64,000 nucleotides of DNA from Siphonodentalium dalli (taxonomy: Eukaryota > Mollusca > Scaphopoda > Gadilida > Siphonodentaliidae): NCBI GenBank assembly GCA_032622095.1, contig CP136064.1, forward strand, positions 144,851,954 through 144,915,953, in the 5' to 3' direction. Shown piece after piece: positions 35,401-47,725 of the stretch. Each line of letters starts with the position of its first letter. Within the stretch, counting starts at the first letter, position 1. Below the pieces are notes generated by a model that was not told where the DNA came from, did no database searches, and saw only the letters and a list, made by a program, of their open reading frames with translations. The position numbers and the translations under genes were made by a program.

Positions 35401-35877
35401 GGATAGTGAAATAATGAAGAAGTCACTATAGTTGTATATCATTTATATGGTCACAATATATATAATGCAACGTGAAAGTTGATATGACATCTGTTCTGTT
35501 CGACTTCAGGTGTACTCAATTTCTACTCCGGCAATGTTCAGAATCCTATCCATTGATAATCCAACGACACTGGTATGAAGCGTCTAGAACAGTCATTCAG
35601 TGTTACCGATCTCCAGAATCAACAACTGACTGTTCAAGGCGGTTCCACTCAATGGTTGTTTTTAAGAAGTCATCGTAATGACTAATGAGTATTAATGTAC
35701 AGTGCTAGTACTCAGTAATTGAACGATTCTCTGATGGTGCTGTTAGCACTTGTTGATGTAGATTATTCATTTGTAGAATAACAATCAATTATCATGACAA
35801 TCGTCGTCAACAATGAATGACATTGATAATTTGATCGATTCAATGATTGTTGACACTGTGACTGTGACTTGGTGAAT
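35401..35877. other. No gene seen
   Basis: AT-rich. A 68-codon plus-strand frame at 35472-35678 has no motif. ATTGTTGAC and CAATGAATGACATTG words repeat near 35770-35850. Confidence 0.35.
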
Positions 35878-36141
35878 TTAAATTATTTTAAGTCTCGCTG
35901 TCCTTGCTACTATCTTTGTCGGCTGGTTCGTGTAAAATGGGCCAATATTCAAACGCAAGCCATCAAAGGCATCTTCAGTATCTGCCATAGATGCAGTATC
36001 CTCCGCAACATGTAACTCGTCGTCATTTTCGTTATCAGAGTCACTTTCAGACGCGGAAATACTGTGTGCAGAAGCCATTTTTCGTAAACAGTTCGTCTGC
36101 AGGGGTAAGTCCCACTTTGACGTCACGGGTTTTGCGGTCAC
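35878..36141 (-). CDS. Possible first exon of acidic protein
   Basis: A minus-strand frame whose likely start is the inner ATG at about 36078 (MASAHS). The reading is SASESDSDNENDDEL and EDTASMADTEDAF, then LRLNIGPFY. The acidic, serine-rich N terminus followed by a short aromatic motif recalls the leader of P2X7-like intracellular-domain proteins common in invertebrates, but that is weak. Reading two bases on near 35945 gives EPADKDSSKDSET and a stop, a more acidic continuation, so a frameshift may be present. No downstream exon was identified. It could be a pseudogene. Confidence 0.3.
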   Translation of the reverse strand: MTAKPVTSKWDLPLQTNCLRKMASAHSISASESDSDNENDDELHVAEDTASMADTEDAFDGLRLNIGPFYTNQPTKIVARTARLKII

Positions 36142-36179
36142 GTGACTCGAGTATCGTTTAATTAACCCTTTTTAAACTT

Positions 36180-37708
36180 ATGTTTACTTAGAACTCACGC
36201 AAGCTGCTATGACTCAAAACATTTTTCATCTGATCTACACCAAATTTGAAATACAGATCAAGTTCAAATTTGGGTTTGATCCGATATATTTTAACAGAGT
36301 TATGGCCCTTTATAATTCAAGTAATTTACTACCTATATGCCCTGTGGGAGTTTAAGACAAATTACTTTACACAGTAATCTGCTTTATTGGAATCAGAGAA
36401 TGACACTGGATACTATTTAAACTGCTAAACCACTGGCTGCTCCCAGAGCTGTCAAATTTAAGTGATTGATGATTCTTTACTCCAGTTTGTGTGCAATAGT
36501 AATTTACCCCCCCCCCCCCTCTGTTGAAACATGTTCATGGCATTAATACAAATAGTCCATTGTCCATTTGTAGGATGTTCTAGAGCATGGCTGTTTAGAG
36601 AATTGTTGTTTACAGAGACACTGTTGTCTTATCTTGAGAAAAAAATTAATCCACACATTAGTTCCATCATACGATGTCATTGAAAATGATTAACCCTCTC
36701 CACACATTATATGTTCATTCTCCTATTCTATGTCCAGGTTGATCGTGATCCACTTTTCACTTGCATGTATTTCATGATTAAAATTAACCTATTCCATAGA
36801 CACATGATATCTGATAGGCAGATTTTAAATTATCTCTTTCGCCTTGGGCCAGGTTCACTAAGAATTTCTATAAGCCACCAATTGAATATTCATCATTTGA
36901 GGAAATATCTTATTTTGAAATTCCCTCTATTGCATTTGGGCTGCAGGATAATAATAATGGTTCTGGTATTCTTGAAGCTGACTTATTGGTCAAATATTTT
37001 TCACCCAATCACTTTTATAATCTCATTCAGGTTGATCGTGACACATTCTTCACGTGTATAGATTTTGGTATTGATTGAATGGTTTTGAGAATATTAACCC
37101 AATATTTAATAATATTTCTGCTGTTACAGACATTGTATCTTTCCAATGATCAGCTTAGAATAAAATTAACCATAGGTATACTGTACGCGATCCAATGTTA
37201 TGACTCTAATATTTTTAATTTGACCCTTCTCATATCTCTCCTTTAGTTATCTGATAATTCTGTATTCAAATATTTTATATCCAACCATTATCAATCATAT
37301 TTAATATCAAGGTCTATACACCCCTCACTTATATAGATGTTCAGGTGTTTGTTGGTCTCTAATCTCAATCATCCCATAACTTTTACTATGCAGCTAACAC
37401 AACAACATAATCTGTTATATCTTTAACAGCTATGGTGCATCTGTCTGACTGTGGTTGGGCATAATTATCTTTATCAATCTATCACACATACATGTACCTC
37501 TGTTGGAGTGACCTAATAGGTTGAAATGGAATGTCATATCCATGTTCCTATTGTGTTTAAATGAGCAAGTTGCTCAATAAGTCTGATTCCACTATGAAAC
37601 TAATAAATAATAGTACGCTGTGAATTGTTGATATTCTTGCACTCATAAAAAGATCGCTATCGCCAAGGTATGGGTTAAACATCTGCCGATCGTGATCGGC
37701 CTCTCGTT
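36180..37708 (+). mobile_element. Pearl/HINE-like element, copy 2 (5'-truncated)
   Basis: It starts within a tandem unit (GAACTCACGCAAGCTGC, GAGTTATGGCCCTTT) without head palindrome or microsatellite. The middle shares ATTCTCCTATT.TAT and TTTCACTTG.ATG with copy 3 near 43155. The 3' end is the same hairpin GCCGATCGTGATCGGC (37685-37700) and CTCTCGTT. Longer unique middle than copy 3. A C run sits at 36509-36519. Confidence 0.6.
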
Positions 37709-37744
37709 CAGTCAGTAGGTTTTAGGATTAGGATTAAGGGTTAA

Positions 37745-40700
37745 CCCTTTACCCAACAAACCGGCCAAAACCGGCCAAATAAAGCTTCAACAGCCTAAAA
37801 TATCTTCGGTCTGTCTCAATAGAACCATACAAATATGGATATCATTGGAACCGGCTCCTTGACCACATTGTGATAGTTACAGTTATGCCCTGTGCCAATG
37901 CATTCTCTTATATATGCGAGTCGACCATAGGTCGCCTCGTATATATAAGAGAATGCATTGGCCTAAAAAAAATCTTTTTTTTAACACTTTTTACCATTTT
38001 TTAGCTCAACTTACTTGTAAGTTTGAGCTATTGCCATGGTTTGGCGTCCGTCGTCCGTGTGTCCGTGTGTGCGTGTGTGTGTCCGTCAACAATTTCCTTT
38101 GGCGCGGGCTACAGGTTGTACCTTTGGTCTGATCTTCATGAAATTTGTCATGAATGTTGACATTGACATGTAGATGGGAACGAGTCATTTTTGGGTCATT
38201 CGGCCAAAAAACATGGCCGCTGGCAGCCATCTTGGATTTCAAGATTCAATCCATTGGCGCGGCCTACAGGTCGTACTGTTCATCTGATCATCATGAAATT
38301 TGTCATTGATGTTAATAATGACATGTAGATGGGAATGAGTGATTTTGGGGTCGTTCGGCCAAAAAACATGGCCGCCAGCAGCCATCTTGGATTTTACTCT
38401 TTGCATGACTAAATCCTTTGGCGCGGGCTACAGGTCGTTGTTTTGGTCGGAAGTTTATGAAATTTGTCATGGATGTTAACACTGTCATGTAGATGGGAAC
38501 GAGTGATTTTGGAGTTGTTCGGCCAAAAAACATGGCCGCCAGCAGCCATCTTGGATTTTACTCTTTGCATGACTAAATCCTTTGGCGCGGGCTACAGGTT
38601 GTACCTTTGGTCTAATCTTTATGAAATTTGTCATGAATGTTGACATTGACATGTAGATGGGAACGAATCAATGTGGGGTCATTCGGCCAAAAAACATGGC
38701 CGCTGGCGGCCATCTTAGATTTCAAAATTCAATCCATTGGCGCGGGCTACAGGTCGTACTGTTCGTCTGATCATCATGAAATTTGTCATGGATGTTAATA
38801 TTGACATGTAGATGGGAACGAGTCATTTTGGGGTTGTTCGGCCAATAAACATGGCCACCAGCAGCCATCTTGGATTTTACTCTTTGCATGACTAAATCCT
38901 TTGGCGCGGGCTACAGGTCGTAGCTTCGATCGGAACATCATGAAATTGGTCATGGATGTTAACAATGACATGTAGATGGGAACGAGTGATTTTGGGGTCG
39001 TTCGGCCGAAAAACATGGCCGCCAGCAGCCATCTTGGATTTTACTCTTTGCATGACTAAATCCTTTGGCCCGGGCTACAGGTCGTACCTTTGGTCTGATC
39101 TTTATGAAATTTGTCATGAATGTTGACATTGACATGTAGATGGGAACGAGTCATTTTGGGGTCATTCTGCCAAAAAACATGGCCGCTGGCAGCCATCTTG
39201 GATTTCAAGATTCAATCCATTGGCGCGGGCTACAGGTCGTACTGTTCGTCTGATCATCATGAAATTTGTCATGGATGTTAATATTGACATGTAGATGGGA
39301 ACGAGTCATTTTGGGGTTGTTCGGCCTATAAACATGGCCACCAGCAGCCATCTTGGATTTTACTCTTTGCATGACTAAATCCTTTGGCGCGGGCTACAGG
39401 TCGTAGCTTCGATCGGAACATCATGAAATTTGTCATGGATGTTAACAATGACATGTAGATGGGAACGAGTGATTTTGGGGTCGTTCGGCCGAAAAACATG
39501 GCCACCAGCAGCCATCTTGGATTTTACTCTTTGCATGACTAAATCCTTTGGCCCGGGCTACAGGTCGTACCTTTGGTCTGATCTTTATGAAATTTGTCAT
39601 GAATGTTGACATTGACATGTAGATGGGAACGAGTCATTTTGGGGTCGTTCGGCCAAAAAACATGGCTGCCAGCAGCCATCTTGGATTTTACTCTTTGCAT
39701 GACTAAATCCTTTGGCGCGGGCTACAGGTCGTTGTGTTGGTCGGAAGTTTATGAAATTTGTCATGGATGTTAACACTGACATGTAGATGGGAACGAGTGA
39801 TTTTGGAGTCGTTCGGCCAAAAAACATGGCCGCCAGCAGCCATCTTGGATTTTACTCTTTGCATGACTAAATCCTTTGGCGCGGGCTATAGGTTGCCTTT
39901 GGTCTAATCTTTATAAAATTTGTCATGAACGTTGACATTGACATGTAGATGGGAACGAATCATTGTCGGGTCATTCGGCCAAAAAACATGGCTGCTGGCG
40001 GCCATCTTGGATTTAAAAATTCAATCCATTGGCGCGGGCTACAGGTCGTACTGTTCGTCTGATCATCATGAAATTTGTCATGAATGATAACAATGACATG
40101 TAGATGGGATCGAGTCGTTTTGGGGTCATTTGGTAAAAAAACATGGCCGCCAGCAGCCATCTTGGATTTTACTCTTTGCATGACTAAATCCTTTGGTGCG
40201 GGCTACAGGTCGTAGCTTTGGTCAGATGGTCATGAAATTTGTCATGAATTATAACAATGACATGTAGATGGGAACGAGTCGTTTTGGGGTCATTCGGTCA
40301 AAAAACATTGCCACCAGCATTTTACTTTTTGCATGACTAAATCCTTTGGCGTGGGCTACAGGTCATACCTTTGGTCTGATCTTTATTAAATTTGTCATGA
40401 ATGTTGACATTGACATGTAGATGGGAACGAATCATTGTGGGGTCATTCGGCCAAAAAACATGGCTGCCAGCGGCCATCTTGGATTTCAAAATTCAATCCA
40501 TTGGCGCGGTCTACAGGTCGTACTGTTCGTCTGATCATCATGAAATTTGTATGTCGTGGCTTTGGTCAGATCTTCATAAAATTTGTCATGGATGTTAACA
40601 ATTATACGTAGATGGGAACGAGTTCTTTTGGGGTCAATTGGCCAAAAAAAATGGCCACCAGCAGCCATCTTGTATTTTACTCTTTGCATCACTAAATCCT

Positions 40701-40948
40701 TTGGCGCATGTTAGACATTTCAATTAGCACCTTTCCTATTCCTCCATTTACTGTCAACCATTAAATTATTCCCCTACCTAAGTTGAGCTACAGTGTCATT
40801 GACACTTTCATTTCTTACATTCTTTAACAATTTTATAATTTTTAATGTGTTAAGCCAATGCATTCTCTTATATATGCGAGGCGACCTATGGTCGACTCGC
40901 ATATATAAGAGAATGCAATGGCACAGGGCCGTTCTGTTGGGTAAAGGG
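37745..40948. mobile_element. 3.2-kb TTAA element with hairpin TIRs
   Basis: TTAA at 37741-37744 and 40949-40952. The ends are CCCTTTACCCAACA and its inverse TGTTGGGTAAAGGG. Further in, both sides have GCCCTGTGCCA then a 69-bp palindrome (37894-37962 and 40854-40922, arms GCCAATGCATTCTCTTATAT). The left side has about 130 extra bases. The interior is another element (38002-40790). TTAA duplication suggests piggyBac or Kolobok type; no transposase is present. Confidence 0.8.
38002..40790 (+). mobile_element. Tandem-core element nested in TTAA element
   Basis: The head palindrome is at 38002-38030 (TAGCTCAACTTAC facing GTAAGTTTGAGCTA), then GTCC/GTGT-rich sequence (38046-38090), then about 16 monomers of ~160 bp each with GGCGCGGGCTACAGGTCGTA, GACATGTAGATGGGAACGAG and CAGCCATCTTGGATTT. 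It ends in CCTAAGTTGAGCTA at 40790. Monomers form a three-unit higher-order repeat with a period of 483 bp (38741 and 39224). The many minus-strand frames of about 73 codons are repeats of one monomer, not genes. Grammar as in pearl/HINE elements with a different head. Confidence 0.7.
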
Positions 40949-41065
40949 TTAAGAGGTTCAAGATTAGTGTTAGGGGTTTATAGGGGATTTAGGGTTTCCT
41001 GTTCACATAATTTCAGTGCCCAATATACAGTAATGGCTACTACATTCAAATAACATGTTGAATAC

Positions 41066-41180
41066 GGGGGGGGGGGGGGGGGGGGGGGTATACCGTATAC
41101 CTCAGTCCCATCTGGGACAGGCCCATCTCTAGTTACCCCAGCGGAAACCCTGACTTTATCTCGGGCTCGAGATGGTACCT
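41066..41180. repeat. Poly-G tract and palindrome
   Basis: A G run at 41066-41088 is followed by GGTATACCGTATACC and CCCATCTGGGA. Probably the end of a G-run-ended repeat like 1610 and 44790. Confidence 0.6.
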
Positions 41181-41183
41181 TTT

Positions 41184-41335
41184 TATGTGTACCCATACCA
41201 TAGTATGGCACACATAGTGCCGATGTCTGGATTTACCACTCGTTCGTCCATCTGTCTGTCCATAGACACTTTACACATGGTGCGATAACTCAAACATTTT
41301 TTATCTGATCGTAACCAAATTTTGTATATGAGTAT
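41184..41335 (+). mobile_element. Pearl/HINE-like head fragment
   Basis: Head palindrome variant (ATGTGTACCCATACC facing GGTATGGCACACAT-type), a CATCTGTCTGTCC tract and the first 60 bases of a tandem unit, then loss of homology. 3'-truncated copy. Confidence 0.65.
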
Positions 41336-42167
41336 TCCCCAAAGATATCCTACCCACTAAACTATCTATATGGTATATCTCTCCTAAGTCCTTAATTTTC
41401 GAAGGGAGAAAGTAAACTTGATACGAAATATCAACGGTACGATATCATACCATATTTAGTGAACGTCGCTTCCGGATCACTCTAGGCATTCTTCTTTCAC
41501 TTTTCTCTCCTTCGACAACAGGCGAACATCGTCCCGAAGATAAGTACTAACTAGAAGGGAATTAATAATATTTTCCTTTGAAGATGACAAGAAATCTTAA
41601 CGATATTCACAATAACGCAACGTTTCCTAATTCCTAAGACACTCGTTTCGACTTTTGTTGTTCGCAATTTTTTGTTTTACAATTGATGAAAAAAACTTGT
41701 ATAACAATTGTCGAGTCTGTCTTAAGTGATATTAACGTATGATTTCTTCGTGTAATATCATAGCCACAGACCAACGCAGGTCTATTAATGACTTATTAGA
41801 CCCAAATCAAACAAACTTTTAGACTGGTCCCCAGATGAGGGTAGTATCACACGAAAGGGTAGAAATTTTGACGCTATCTCCAATTATCCTTGCCCCATGA
41901 GGGTTCCAAAACACTGAGGTATCCAGGGCGGAGCAGGTGGAAAAATATATTTTTTTGACCTTTTTAGTGTTTTTGACCTGCAAATTTCAGTATAATCAGG
42001 AAAACCAATAAAACAAGACATATATCGAATAAAATATACTAGAATATCAGATATTTATTCTATATGGGTTGATTAACATTATAAATCATGTGCAATAAAT
42101 GATATTCTCCAACAATTTGTGTGAAAAATTCAAGAAAATGCCCAAAAAAATACATAAATTGCAGTGC
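41336..42167. other. No gene seen
   Basis: AT-rich sequence with no motif-bearing frame, no long repeat and no RNA gene that I can recognise. Confidence 0.4.
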
Positions 42168-42248
42168 TTTTTATGTTTACCCATACCATAGTATGGTAAA
42201 CATAATGTCGACGTCCGGATTGACCACTCGTCGTGCGTCCGTCCGTCC

Positions 42249-42287
<39 letters not shown>

Positions 42288-43465
42288 CGTGGACACTTTA
42301 CGCATGGTGCGATAACTCAAATATGGGTTCGAATATGGGTTTGATCCGAGTTTTTTTTACGGAGTTATGGCCCTTTTTCGACTTCGAATTCACGCATGCT
42401 GTCATAACTCAAACAATTTTTATCTGATCGGAACCAAATTTGGTATGCGAGTATCAGAGCCCAAAATACAGATCGAGTTCGAATATGGGTTTGATCCGAG
42501 TTTTTTTTACGGAGTTATGGCCCTTTTTCGACTTAGAATTCATGGATGCTACGATAACTAAAAAAAATATTATCTCATGAGAACCAAATTTGGTATGTGA
42601 GTTTCTCTATCTAAAATACAATTCGAGTTCGAATATGGGTTTGATCAGATTATTTTTAATGGAGTTATGGCCCTTTGATATAGAATTCATCCATGCTTCG
42701 ATAGCTCAACCAGTTATCGTCTGATAGGAACCAAATTTGGTATGTGAGTTTCTCAACTCAAAATACAGATCAAGTTTGAATATGGGTTAGATCCTGTTTT
42801 TTATACCAGAGTTGTGGCCCTTTTTAACTAAGGATTGAACAGATTCGATATTTTTATGCTTATCATGTAGAACCATAGCAGCTAACCCCTGTGATATCAG
42901 TTAGCACTGAGAGAGAGAATAGATTAACTTGTATTATTGGAAATTAGAGTTATTTTTAGCCATCATATTGTCAGGGCACAGTGGAAGCTGTAATTGGACA
43001 GAGAACTATCTGTTGTTTATTGTATTTCCATACAGCTCTCTGGTTTATGATATCAATGCAGTGTTCCAGTGACATACCTGTACCTAATTTTATTGAGTTA
43101 AAATTGTTAACCCTTGTCATCAATTTTATGCATTTGTATATTTTTCATGTAATCATTCTCCTATTATATCCCTTTCACTTGTATGGATTTTTGTGGTTAA
43201 AATGAACCCTTAATTCTCAACATTCCTTATACTTAGCAGAAATACCTTTCATCTGATATATCTCCTTTTATTGAGATGTATGTAAATTTTGTATGTGAAT
43301 TTCTCAGCCCAAAATACAGATAGATTTCGAATTTGGGTTTGATCCATTTTTTTATATTTTAAACAGAGTTATGGCTTATGGATTTTCGTGTCAGAACTGA
43401 AAATAGCTGATCACTATCGCCAAGGTATGGGTTAAACATCTGCCGATCGTGATCGGCCTCTCGTT
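42168..43465 (+). mobile_element. Pearl/HINE-like element, copy 3 (most complete)
   Basis: Head palindrome at 42172-42204 (TATGTTTACCCATACC half), a (GTCT)n tract at 42245-42293, then four ~125-bp units with GAACCAAATTTGGTATGTGAG and GAGTTATGGCCCTTT, a unique segment, and the 3' hairpin GCCGATCGTGATCGGC (43442-43457) plus CTCTCGTT. It contains every structural part and is shorter than copy 1, so it is the best reference for the family here. Confidence 0.75.
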
Positions 43466-43508
43466 CAAAAAAGTTTTCCAGAAGATTTTCTATAAAATTT
43501 CATTTTTT

Positions 43509-44760
43509 ATACGCCCGTTTGAAAAAAACGGCCGTATTATAGTATTGGTCTGTCCGTCCGTCGTTTTTTGATCAATTTTCGTGAAACTTGGCACAGGCAT
43601 CAACCACCATGGGAACCTGTGCACCTGCGATTATGACGTCTGTCCGACTTTTTTTGTTGGAGTTATTCCCCCTTTTTCGACTTAGAATTTTTTTGCTACA
43701 TGTATAATTTTGTCCGAGCTTTTATTCCTACATTTTTTGGTAAATTTTGTTTTAACGTGGCACAGATATTTAGTACCATGGGACCTGTGCACCTGCGATT
43801 ATGATGTCTGTCTGGCATTTTTTGGTGGAGTTATTCCCCTTTTTCGACTTAGAAATGTTTTGCAACATGCCTAATTTCGTCCGAACTTTTATTTCTACAT
43901 TTTTAGGTCAATGTTTTTTAATCTTGGCACTGATATTTAGTACCATGAGAACCTGTGCACCTGCGATTATGATGTCTGTCCGACTTTTTTTGTGGAGTTA
44001 TTCCCCTTTTTCGACTTAGAACATTTTTGCAAAATGCATAATTTTGTCCGAGCTTTTATTCCTACATTTTTCAGTCAATAGGTTTAAAGGGGTACTGTAC
44101 CCAAGATGTTGTTGTTGGTTTCTATAATCCCCGAGTCGGAGAATAAGTTAACAACTTTTCCATTTTTTGAAAGTCTGTTGAGTACGAAGTATTGTTACGG
44201 ATGGCAAATTTACCGGAATGCAAAAATACAAATTGTCGTTGTCGAGTAATTTTTGTAAAGTTTTCAACCAAATGAATCAAATAAACATTATATTATATGC
44301 TTAGTAGTCCCATATACTCATTTAAGTTAGTGTACCGTCACTAGTCAATGAGTGGCTTGGGTTTTCTCCCCGTATAAGCATAATGTTTCAAACGATCGTG
44401 TGTGCAATTGTTTTCCTAATCCAGTATCCCTCAATTATAATTTGATTACGTTTTGTACACGGAAATTCGAATTTTAAGAGACGCCATTTTATGGCTGGAG
44501 CCATAAAATCAATTTATATTAAATTATTAACTTTTAAATTATTAAATTTTAAGATAGCCTATTAACCTGAGCGTTTACAGAATACATCTTCGACTCAAAT
44601 TACTTATATTTCTATATAGTATCGATAATAGATCGTTGTTATCACCGGGAATTTATTGAAAATGGCGTACAGTACCCCTTTAAGATCACGGTTAGGTTTG
44701 TGCACCTGCAATGGGAACTGTTATTTTATTATTTTAACTAAATGTTTACTGACATGTGAA
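43509..44760 (+). mobile_element. Tandem-core element with ACGCCCGTTT head
   Basis: Head palindrome 43509-43541 (TATACGCCCGTTT facing AAACGGCCGTATTATA), a GTCCGTCCGTCG tract, then three ~165-bp units with CACCTGCGATTATGA, GTCTGTCCGACTTTTT, GGAGTTATTCCCC and GTCCGAGCTTTTATTCC. Interrupted by the 592-bp MITE at 44088. The right border is unclear near the arm of the giant inverted repeat. Third head type with the same grammar. Confidence 0.6.
44088..44679. mobile_element. 592-bp TTAA MITE, copy 2
   Basis: TTAA at 44084-44087 and 44680-44683. Ends and length are identical to the copy at 30883-31474 in the same orientation. Only a handful of substitutions distinguish them, so both insertions are recent relative to their hosts. 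Confidence 0.92.
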
Positions 44761-44789
44761 ACATCTTAGTATTTTAAAAACATGGGGGG

Positions 44790-46561
44790 GGGGGGTGTCC
44801 TTAGTCCCATTTTATAGAGGAGCGGTCTTGACCAGAATTTTTTTTTTTTTATTTTTTCTTTTACACACGGAAAAATTATATATCATATGAAAGTAGAAGA
44901 TGTAGGCTTCATGTTCCGCCCTGCTGTAAAATGTGAAAGTGGTGCCGTTGCCATGGAAACAGAATGTAAACATTGTAGACACAGTTTGATATTAAACCAT
45001 TTCCGTAAATGGTAAAAACTAATTTAAGCCCATTCTAGGACAGGAACAGACGTTGAAGGTCATTTATTGATGATTTGTCCACTATAACTATGTTCCAACG
45101 ATTCCAGTATTAAATAGGATGCACATATAGGTTATACGGGTCTTTATTGCCATTTTGGGGTGAAAAATGGTGATTTTTGCAAAAAATGCGATAATTTTGG
45201 AATTGGAACATTTATTGAATACTACATTGGTTACAGTAATAATTTATGCATTATTATGATGGCATCATATGTGTACTTCAAATTAATTTGGATAAAACTG
45301 CTGAAAAGGCCCAATACCAAGAGAAATACCTGTTACCATGGAAGACCTTGCGACACAATATAACTTTTTGAAATTTGTTTTTTATGACATGCACTTTTAA
45401 TCCGGACTTCTGTGTTGGGTAATTGATGTGGTTTATTCAGCTGTTGTCATGGAAACGGACCAAATTTCGACAAATAATGATGTAATTTTATGAAGCAAAG
45501 CGTATTATGACAACCCGTTATAGATGTTTCAAAACCTTTTTCAAAGATTACTATTTCCCAATTATCCCAGTAGTAGCTAGAATGCACATATAGGATATGA
45601 AGGTTTTATTGCCATTTTGGGGTAAAAACTGTTATTTTTTGCAAAAAATGCGATAATTTTGGAATTGAAACATTTATTTGATACTACATTGGTTACAGTA
45701 ATAATTTATACATATTATGATGGCTTCTTACGTGTGCTTCAATCTAGTTTTGATAAAACTGCAGAAAAAGCCCAATACCCTGAGAAATACCTATCACCAT
45801 GGAAACGATATTAAAAAATACACAAAATTTCATTATTGGAAAGAAATGAAGTTCTATAACCATTGCGACACAAATTAACTTTTTGAATAATGAATAATGA
45901 TGTTTTCCCCTATAAATCGGACATTTAAATTGTGAATTTTATAAAGCAAAACATATTGTAACAACCTGTTAAAGGTATCTCAAAATCTTCAACTCATATA
46001 TATAATACAATAGGGGATAAGAGCACTCCTAAGACGACTTTCCTGCAGGTTTGCCAGACATATTTACCATTATGTGAACGCACCCTGACATGGTACTCAT
46101 CAGATTCAGAGTCCACGTGTTTTTATCATTTTATTTCCAATTTCTCAGCTGTTTCTGTGGATCTAGACGAAAATTGTCTAAATAGTGATGTGTTTTGCAC
46201 AATTTTTTTATTATTGGAAATTGTGTGAAAAATTACGGGTATGTTTAAAAACCAACACCACGTATCTGGAAAATGCCATGATAGGATTTTAAAAGATTCG
46301 CTGTTCGGGAATTATGAAACTGATTTGAAAGCAAATAGTTGATGATTATAAGCTACATCCCTAAATAGTAATTACCTGTACTTTACTCAGAATAACGGCA
46401 TAACAAGTTCCTGGAATATATCACATCCGAACCCCTTTGGGTCAAATGTAGACCTGCATGATTAAAATGGGTCATGTAGTGTGATAATAGTGAGGATTGC
46501 TATGCAAATGCGGTGATGTGGTGCGCCATAGCTGCCTTATGTCAAGCTCGGGCAATATATC
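44790..46561 (+). repeat. Left arm, unique part
   Basis: Begins with a G run and GGTGTCCTTAGTCCCA. It holds two related ~450-bp blocks (about 45060-45500 and 45520-45960) sharing GCCATTTTGGGGT, TGCAAAAAATGCGATAATT and TACATTGGTTACAGTAATAA. A 67-codon frame at 45160 is not conserved in the second block, so it is probably not coding. Confidence 0.75.
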
Positions 46562-47725
46562 CGGTTAATATATCAATATATGTGGTTAGTCAGTCAATAG
46601 ATGCAGCCTCTTTGCAATTATATTTGGCTACATGTACTTTGTCAATATTGGAGGTTAGTTTATAGTCAATATATGCAGATAATTTGTCAATATATGTGGT
46701 TAGTTTATAATAAGTCAATATATGCAGCTACTTTGCAAATATATGCAGCTATGTTTCCAATATATGTGGTTAGTTGGTCAATACTTTGGCCATTAATTTG
46801 GTTAGTTAGTCAATATATGTAGCAAATTAGTCAATATATGCGGTTAGTTAGTCAATATATGTGGTTAGTTAGTCATTATATGCAGTTACTTAGTCAATAT
46901 ATGTGTCAGTTAGTCATTATATGCAGCTACTTAGTCAATATATGTGGTCAGTTAGTCATTATATGCAGCTACTTAGTCAATATATGCAGTTAGTTAGTCA
47001 TTATATTTAGCTACTTTAATAGTCAATATATGCAGTTAGTTAGTCATTATATGCAGCTACTTAGTCAATAAATGTGGTTAGTTAGTCATTAGGTGTAGAT
47101 AATTAGTCAATATATGTGGCTAGTTAGTCATTATATGCAGTTTCTTTGTCAATAAATGTGGTCAGTTAGTCAATATATACATCTACTTTGTCAAAATGTG
47201 CAATTGCATTGACAATATATGCAGCTAATTTATCAATATATATGGTTAGTTGGTCATTATATGCAGCTACTTAGTCAATAGGTATGGTTAGTTAGTCATT
47301 ATGTGTAGATACTTAGTCAATAAATGCGGTTAGTTAGTCAATATATGCATCTACTTTGTCTAAGTAGCTACATATATTAAGACAAACTGACCACATTTAT
47401 TGACAAAGTAGCTGCATATAATGACTATCTAACCGAATATATTGACTAAGTAGCAAAATATAATGACTAACTGATCACATATATTGACTAAGTAGTTGCA
47501 TATAATGACTGACTAACACATATATTGACAAAGAAACTACATATAATGACTAACTAACCGCATACATTGACTAAGTAGCTGCATATAATGACTAACTAAC
47601 TGCTTATATTGACTAAGTAACTGCATATAATGACTAACCAACTGCTTATATTGACTGAGTAACTGCATATAATGACTAACTAACCGCACATGTTGACTAA
47701 GGATCTACACATAATGACTATTAAT
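46562..47725. repeat. 42-bp satellite in left arm, with inversion
   Basis: The unit is a dimer of two 21-mers, TTAGTCAATATATGTGGTTAG and TTAGTCATTATATGCAGCTAC (each allowed one letter beyond a 20-mer core: TCAATATATG and TCATTATATG). Orientation flips at 47360/47361: the last 365 bp run the same way as the right-arm array. About 27 units. Confidence 0.85.

Noticed and set aside
38006-40692. Many similar minus-strand frames of about 73 codons
   Set aside because: All are the same ~160-bp monomer read in one frame; no start context or conservation beyond the DNA repeat.
45160-45363. Conserved small protein in both arms of the 14-kb element
   Set aside because: The frame is broken in the second internal block of each arm; similarity is explained by DNA duplication.
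46562-47725. CRISPR-like regular repeats
   Set aside because: The units are contiguous 21/42-bp satellite copies without unique spacers, in eukaryotic DNA.
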